Below are positions 48,962 to 64,000 of a stretch of DNA of 64,000 nt, piece by piece; the first letter of the stretch is position 1, and each line of letters starts with the position of its first letter. The stretch covers positions 25,701,617-25,765,616 of the forward strand of contig OZ025207.1 of NCBI GenBank assembly GCA_964019055.1, in the 5' to 3' direction. Under the pieces are notes generated by a model. The model searched no databases. It was not told the origin of the DNA and saw only the letters and a list, made by a program, of their open reading frames with translations. The stretch comes from Anthopleura xanthogrammica. Lineage: Eukaryota > Cnidaria > Anthozoa > Actiniaria > Actiniidae. The position numbers and the translations under genes are program-made.

Positions 48962-51900
48962 TCATAACATTTCTTTTAAACTATTGACTTCTTGCTTTAG
49001 GCTGCAACAACAACAAAATAAAATAGAATGAATAAAATAATTATATAATTATCAGTAGATTTCATCCAGAAGATGCTGGGCTTCCTGTGGTAAAAGTTAT
49101 CCACAGGGATCCCAACGACACATTTTGTGAATGAGTTTTTTTGACAAATTATTTTTCAATTTAATAATACTTGCCTTTCTAATATAGGCATAAAGTGGCA
49201 TTGTATTTCATGTATTGTTAAGTCCACAACCTCCTGTGTTATGTACTGCAGATGCAAAAATATATATAATTTATTAGTAGAATCATCAACATCATCATCA
49301 TCAACACAATCATGGTCATTAATTAGATGTCATCATCCAAACATCATCATCACCACCCAAACATCATCATCATCGTCATCGTCATCATCATCATCATGAT
49401 GTATTATCAATACAATGGTCATTATAATTATATATCATCACCCAAACATCATCATCATCATCATCGTCGTCGTCATCATCATCATCATGATGTATTATCA
49501 ATACAATGGTCATTATAATTATATATCATCACCCAAACATCATCATCATCATCATCGTCGTCGTAATCATCATCATCATGATGTATTATCAATACAATGG
49601 TCATTATAATTATATATCATCACCCAAACATCATCATCATCATCATCATGGTTAATTATCATCATGTATCATCGTCATGTCATCTGACATCGTCATCATG
49701 TATCATTAAAACAATGGTCATCATCATCAACATGTATCATCACCCAACCATCATCATCATTTATCAACACAATGGTCATCATCATCAACATGTATCATCA
49801 CCCAATCATTATCATCGTGTATCAACACAATGGTCATCATCATTTAATAATGCCTGTAATCATCTAAATGATACAACAACTTTACCTTAACCAGGCTTGC
49901 TTGACGGCGAAAAAAGCAGTTTCCTTCCTCATCTAAGTAGACTGGATGTAGGTTGATATGATACCTACCATCTTCCATGGTTAGGGCTGGGTGAGGATAG
50001 GGAAATATTGTGATTTCTATGATATAATCACTTGATATGATGCCCTAAACATGCAGAAAAAAACAATCTCATATAATTATTATGTGTAAATAAAGATACA
50101 TACTAGCTGACTGCCCTGCCCTGTCCTCCCTCCAGAGGATAATTGCAGTTTCCAAGGGTGGGTAGGGTCTTAAATTAGGTCACAGGTATATATTTGGTAA
50201 CGTTGCTGATTGCTATTTAGCAGGGGTGTGAATTATAGAAAATGTCCAAAAAGTTCCAAAAAGTGCATGAGATTTGAATTTCCAAGGGGTAGGCAGGTTA
50301 GGGGTTGTCAAGTATTTTGCATCATATTAATAGTCTGTTCCAGAAAATTAAAATCATACAATCATGTACCTGACCCAAACAGCTGCTGGATAGGATGACT
50401 AGAATTTTCAAGGGGCAGGAGGGTGTGAGGAGCGATCATCCTACTATTTTCTTTTCTGTAACTATTCTCACCTGGCAGTCATCATTTTGCCAGATTATAT
50501 ATTAATATAGCCCACAGATTATTAATTTTTAACATTCATAGAACAATACCTTGGAAAAATTCTCAAGAGCAGCTTTATCACACCAACAGTATTCAGATGT
50601 TCTCAGCAGATGAGGCTTAAGTCTATTTGCATCAATACTTTGACTGCAAAAATTCAAACATGAATAAGAATTATTAGGAAACAATAAGATATAGGTGGCA
50701 TAGTTGTTACCACTCTCCTCACCATGTGTTCCAGGTTCAAGCCCTGCAGGCTCGCACTGGATCATTTGTGAGTTGATTATATTTGATGTGTTGTATGTAA
50801 TCTCTCCCTTGCCACAAAGGTTTTTTTTTTGGGTCCTCCAGTTTGCCTCCAGTAAAGGGAGTGACAGTTGTTAGCATCATGGGGTAACAAGACTAAGGAT
50901 AGGCGACATTATATATAATGTAGTGTTATGATTGCGGAAATTAAAGGTACGACAGAATGATCAACTTCTTCAAGGGGCAGTGTGGTGTGTAATACATCAA
51001 TCTGTACCTTTTCTCCTTGGTCTGAGATGAAACATCCTTCCACAAGTCAGTCTTTGAAATCACAGGGATAATTTCAATCTTTAATGAAATAAGACAGACC
51101 TATTAATTATATTATGTTCCATATCCTAGCTTGCTTGGGGAAATCAAGGGTGTCATATACATATATCAGCTAACTAGTGGTCTAGTTTGCCTCTCTCCTC
51201 AGTCTCGGTCTTGGATTTCATTCCTGGACTTGGCATTACAAAATGCAACTGTAGAATGTGTTGGGTTTCTGTCTTGATTTGAGGGTTTTTCTCCGGGTGT
51301 CCAGTTTTCCTTCCTCCATAATTATCATATCATGGTATACGTAATAGCCCAATGCATGTACTTTTGATATATTTCTGGTTGAGTGTTCACCCACAAAGCA
51401 ATTCAATACAAGGCTCTGGGAAATTAATAATGGAGTAATCCTTAAAATATATTCTTTCGTTTCCCTGGAGCCTCTCCTTGAATTGCTTCGTGCAAGATCA
51501 CTGCAAGTGGAAGATCGAAAGCAGGCTACAAAGCAAATATATAACATATTTATAAAAAAGCAGCTTTTCTCTCCCTCTCCAGCTAGTTTATACTTTCTCC
51601 TACTCCTCCCCTATTCTAGATAAAGTTTACTTCCAGAATCATAGACCCCTAACCCCACTGCTTGAAAATTCCAGCTTCTAGATCTGCCATATGGGTACCA
51701 CCCCAGTGGGGGAAGTGTGCTAACCCTTCTTTGCAGTAATATACAATGTTTTTCAATACCTTATACCTATCCTCAGGTACTTGTGGAGTGTATCTATTCA
51801 TGAGGTCTTTCATTGATACTATTACATGGTCTTTCTGGACAAAAATAAAAAGGTTACCAACTTAAACCAATGATATCTTATTTTCACATCAGAAATCACT

Positions 51901-53920
51901 CATCACACAACCTCTCCTTTTTGATTCACACTTATTTAGCATGTAAACTATCCATCAGGCTGACACACTAGTACTCACAGAGAACCCGGCTTTCTATGAT
52001 TTACGATTCCTTTTAGAAAGGCTGTAACTCTTTATGAGTCTCCTGTGGTTTGAGATCGGTTTACAGTTACATAATTTTTATAGGAGAGGAATTTTTATAG
52101 GAATATTTTCTAGGAATTTTTTAAAAAATATTTTCTAGGAATTTGTTTTAATATTTTATTCTTCATTTTTATAAAATTTTTGGATTTATTCGTTTCAACA
52201 TTTTCTTGTTATACACAGGGCCCTTATTGTTACAGTACTTTGTACTGACCAGGCTACCCTGTCTAAATAACTGTATTATTATTATTATTATATTATAAGC
52301 TGTAATCAGATCTGATCCATAACCGTTGTGATATTGCTCTTTATGGGTTGCCTGTGTGTTTGGATGTAACATGTACAGTTTCTAGTAAGCAGTCTTCTTT
52401 TGACTGTTTTAATACTAGAGAGTGCATTACCAACGGTTATTGATTTGAAGCTATCAATTTACAGCCCAGATCACAGTGCGCGAGCCCTAGGCCGCTGGTG
52501 GGGCAAAATTTGCTCCTGCTATTTACACCTTTTTAGGCAGCCTTGCGTCCTCCATAGTCTGTTCCTTGGACTCAAGATCATCAGTAAGCACTCAAGGCTC
52601 ATCTTTTTGAAGACATTTTGGAAATCTACTCAGCCACACTGACAAAAATTGAGGATTATTTTTCACTTTTCCCGTTATTTCAAGAATCAAGTTCAAGCTC
52701 GTGCATAAAAACGGTTTGGTACTGTTTGGTTACGCCATCACAAAACTGCGTCATCCAATTCAATTTTTGATCATCTGTCACTGCGCGTGCTCGAGCGCTA
52801 TGCAAGACATCAACAGAAACACTGCATGATCATGAATGGAGCACGTTATCGTATATGGAACTTTTCTAATGATGGTGAAACACGCTCTAATCTACACCTT
52901 GGTAATCGTTTTCTTATATATCACTCAACTCTATCATGCACTCCTGGCCAGTCACTCACTCTTCAAAAGAAGACTCTACTATATCTCTCAAGAACTAGCT
53001 GAGTTCACTAACACTTTCTACCTGCCCATCTCGCTGCAAAACTCGTAACTTTGACAATGTGAAATCTTGGACAGTGAGCGCCGATTTCTTGGCAGCCCTG
53101 TGCCACAGGTTTTTCTTTTGACTCTGCTCTAATGAATTTTGTAAATAATTTACCATTTCTTACTGTCTCTAGCGCAGAGCCATTGAACTGCTGGAAATGG
53201 CGCTATATAAATATATTATATTATTATATTATCTGATTACAGCTTATGTAACTGTAAACCGATCAGCCAATCTCAAACCACAGGAAACCCATAAAGAGTA
53301 AAGTTACAGTAAATCATTCAACAACAGAAAGCCGGGTTCCCTGTGATGCACTTGGGAGGTTGAATGAAGCATCGATAAGAGTTGAATGAGGCATGGATAT
53401 ATAAGCGTGAACCATTTCTTAAATATTCATTGCTCAAATTCACAAACCTGATATTTACTAAGAGTGAGTCCTTTTACATTTCCTTCATCTATGATTCCCA
53501 GATAGATAGTTCCGCCTTTACCAGTGTTCAGAAATCCATTTATATTCCTAGTAATGATCAAAACAAACCAAAAAGCTTTAACATACTTTGATGGATGGTT
53601 TTGAATGAGAAAAGTTTGAAACAGTAGAAGCACTATATACTTCGCAAGCATTTTTAACCACAAGCCACTAAACTCCCTCAAATTTTACCAAATTCCACCA
53701 TTAGAACCCTCCATTTCCTCTAAAATCTTAACTTCTAAGCATATTACCTGGAGACAGCCTTCCTGGACGTTCTCCCTGTTCCTGGTATCAGACACCAGTG
53801 AGGTACTTCTTCTGCACTAAGATTCCTATGACCTTTAAATTCATGAAAAGCGTCTTCTTCAAACGGCACGATCGTGTCCTTAACGTAAAATCTATTGCTC
53901 TTTCTCCTCGTGGTGGTCAT
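48962..53920 (-). CDS. SLFNL1: Schlafen-like AlbA_2-domain protein (SLFNL1-like)
   Basis: Eight minus-strand exons: 53920-53748, 53547-53448, 51834-51760, 51078-51008, 50643-50550, 50044-49892, 49245-49175 and 49001-48962, giving 258 residues in consistent phase. The N-terminal part carries an AlbA_2 (Schlafen) domain: EFKGH near residue 26, NINGFLNTGKGGTIYLGIID at about 59-78, and YKIEIIPVIS at about 115-124. The domain end is CFFRRQASL at about 214-222. A short helical tail follows. This order matches the conserved part of SLFNL1; the longer vertebrate N terminus is absent. Vertebrate relatives include RNA-cleaving and antiviral Schlafens, but SLFNL1 itself is poorly understood, so no activity is claimed. 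The intron between exons 7 and 8 uses a GC donor (AG|gcaagt at 49174). The gene is divergent from CSNK2A. Confidence 0.85.
49265..49880 (+). repeat. CAT-rich microsatellite with a 91-bp higher-order unit
   Basis: Runs of catcat alternate with a spacer, gatgtattatcaatacaatg followed by gtcattataattatatatc. The spacer starts at 49398, 49489 and 49580, a 91-bp period. Later, shorter units use tatcaacacaatggtcat. Intron 6 of the SLFNL1-like gene; frames through it are artefacts. Confidence 0.95.
50690..50880 (+). mobile_element. tRNA-derived SINE, plus orientation (clear boxes)
   Basis: A-box-like tggcatagttg near 50697 and B-box ggttcaagccc near 50734, followed by gttgtatgtaatctctccct, a T run, and gggtcctccagtttgcctcc. 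Antisense inside SLFNL1-like intron 4. Confidence 0.75.
51160..51330 (+). mobile_element. tRNA-derived SINE, degraded head
   Basis: agtggtctagtttgcctctc, tcggtcttggatttcattcc, gtgttgggtttctgtcttga, gagggtttttctccgggt and ccagttttccttcctcc follow the SINE order. Confidence 0.6.
51976..53345. mobile_element. About 1.4-kb element bounded by 100-bp terminal inverted repeats
   Basis: The left end cacagagaacccggctttct, ctctttatgagtctcctgtg, gtttgagatcggtttacagt is mirrored at 53245-53345 (actgtaaaccgatc, tctcaaaccacagg, agaaagccgggttccctgtg). The inside shows decayed coding-like sequence with no intact transposase and a LINE-type tail, gaaatggcgctatataaata (about 53150-53220). This suggests a composite or captured sequence. 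It fills intron 2 of the SLFNL1-like gene. Confidence 0.78.
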
Positions 53921-54455
53921 TGGATTTGATTTTTAGGCTAAAAAATAAATAAAATGATAAAAAGATTGAGTTGATCACGACAAATTTTTAGAAGATTGAA
54001 AGGATATTCAGCCTCGATCCAGACCTCCCGTCCAGCCTCATTCCCATGTGGCACCGGTTCCTCTTCTTTCTCGATGCGCGAGGCGGCCATACTAAGCCAA
54101 AATTTGGGCTCACTTTACTACAGTTTTCTGGGGTAAATATCAACTTTATTCCAACATTTATGATACTAGAATCCTTAACAAGTATAACACTAACGATTTT
54201 GTTGGTATTTTTGAGTACAGAGTGCTTAAATTTATTAATTTTACGCTCTCATGAAGTCACCTTGACCTGAGTGTGTTGGGAAGGGAAGGACAGTTTGGTG
54301 TGCAAAGCGTCGCTTTTTCGTCCAAAAAAATCTTAATGTTGGACAACATCCATAGCTCAGGTATAACTTATTGTTTTTTCATCCTAGGTTCACATCGTTG
54401 GTGTGTTTTTAGCGTCAGTTTATTAGCTAGAAAGCAGCTAAAGCTGACTTCTGGT
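53921..54455. promoter_or_regulatory. Divergent promoter SLFNL1-like / CSNK2A
   Basis: The start codons point outward across 535 bp. An acceptor-like tttttcatcctag at 54376-54388 suggests that the CSNK2A first coding exon begins in 5' UTR at 54389 after an upstream non-coding exon. No CCAAT or TATA signal is obvious. Confidence 0.55.
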
Positions 54456-63630
<9,175 letters not shown>

Positions 63631-64000
63631 GTAACTGATTATGACATTTGTTTGACTTTCTTTTAGCAGAACACCATTACTAATTTTATTACAGCACGAC
63701 ACGCAGAAGTATGACCACATTTAATGTTTTCATATACTTCTATGCACTAGCTTGAAATAATGATTGAAATAACTTACGCTCAAGGTAACTGTTCTGACAG
63801 TGTTCTGACAATCCCCAAGTGCTTTATAACTGCACACAGAACAGCAAGCAAGCTTTTTATTTCTTTTATAAAATATGAATGCGTGCTGTGTGCTGTCATA
63901 ATGCACCTGCTATCAACCAATCAGAAAGCAAGATTTATAACAGATGTTTCATAATTTGTTTTTGATGACATGACAGTTGGTGAGGATAGCGAAGGTTCTT
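63631..64000 (+). other. Start of CSNK2A intron 8, running off the window
   Basis: Donor GTAACT at 63631. The next conserved CK2 exon is not present before position 64000. The stretch contains a relative of the 60761-60912 element (63785-63925). Confidence 0.75.

Noticed and set aside
49327..49890. His/Ile-rich open frames
   Set aside because: They are translations of the CAT microsatellite in an SLFNL1-like intron.
52787..53048. Overlapping frames inside the 1.4-kb TIR element
   Set aside because: They are interrupted and overlap in two frames. No transposase motif can be recognised, so they are treated as decayed repeat sequence.
54273..54455. Upstream extension of CSNK2A exon 1 (frame open from 54273)
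   Set aside because: CK2 alpha similarity starts at 54456 with the conserved RARVYxDV block, and a splice-acceptor-like tttttcatcctag interrupts the upstream part, so this is 5' UTR.

Overview
This window is animal nuclear DNA. It is AT-rich, every recognisable gene is split by GT-AG introns (one is GC-AG), and the proteins match metazoan families closely. No prokaryotic operons, ribosome-binding sites or CRISPR arrays are present. The highly conserved exons, many small TIR elements and a tRNA-derived SINE suggest a cnidarian, perhaps a hexacoral. That placement is inference and needs a database search.

Eight protein-coding genes could be reconstructed exon by exon, with matching splice phases. 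In order they are: a TMEM198-like membrane protein (+, 102-7390); DYNLRB, a roadblock-type dynein light chain (-, 9698-11935); a KIAA0513 homologue (+, 12897-24943); RANBP9/10 (+, 27301-36590); a UBE2C-type ubiquitin-conjugating enzyme (-, 40131-41895); POLR2C/RPB3 (+, 42278-47576); a Schlafen-like AlbA_2 protein close to SLFNL1 (-, 48962-53920); and casein kinase 2 alpha (+, from 54456, running off the right edge). Three head-to-head pairs share short promoters: DYNLRB/KIAA0513, UBE2C/POLR2C (382 bp) and SLFNL1-like/CSNK2A (535 bp). The proteins belong to unrelated processes (Wnt-linked membrane protein, dynein, CTLH-type E3 scaffold, APC/C E2, RNA polymerase II, kinase). I see no common pathway beyond shared promoters.

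Two minus-strand items look like coding exons of unrecognised genes: a two-exon 3' end at 37832-38288, and a possible first exon at 18227-18391 nested in a KIAA0513 intron.

Introns and intergenic DNA are full of repeats. These include several families of short inverted-repeat (MITE-like) elements, some nested; a dispersed tRNA-derived SINE; a LINE remnant whose 48-bp 3' tail unit is amplified 18-fold; minisatellites (92-bp and 91-bp units); GAT/CAT microsatellites; and a 79-bp near-perfect palindrome. The most informative regulatory signal is in the UBE2C/POLR2C promoter: three CCAAT boxes spaced exactly 32 bp apart, an arrangement known from NF-Y-driven G2/M promoters.
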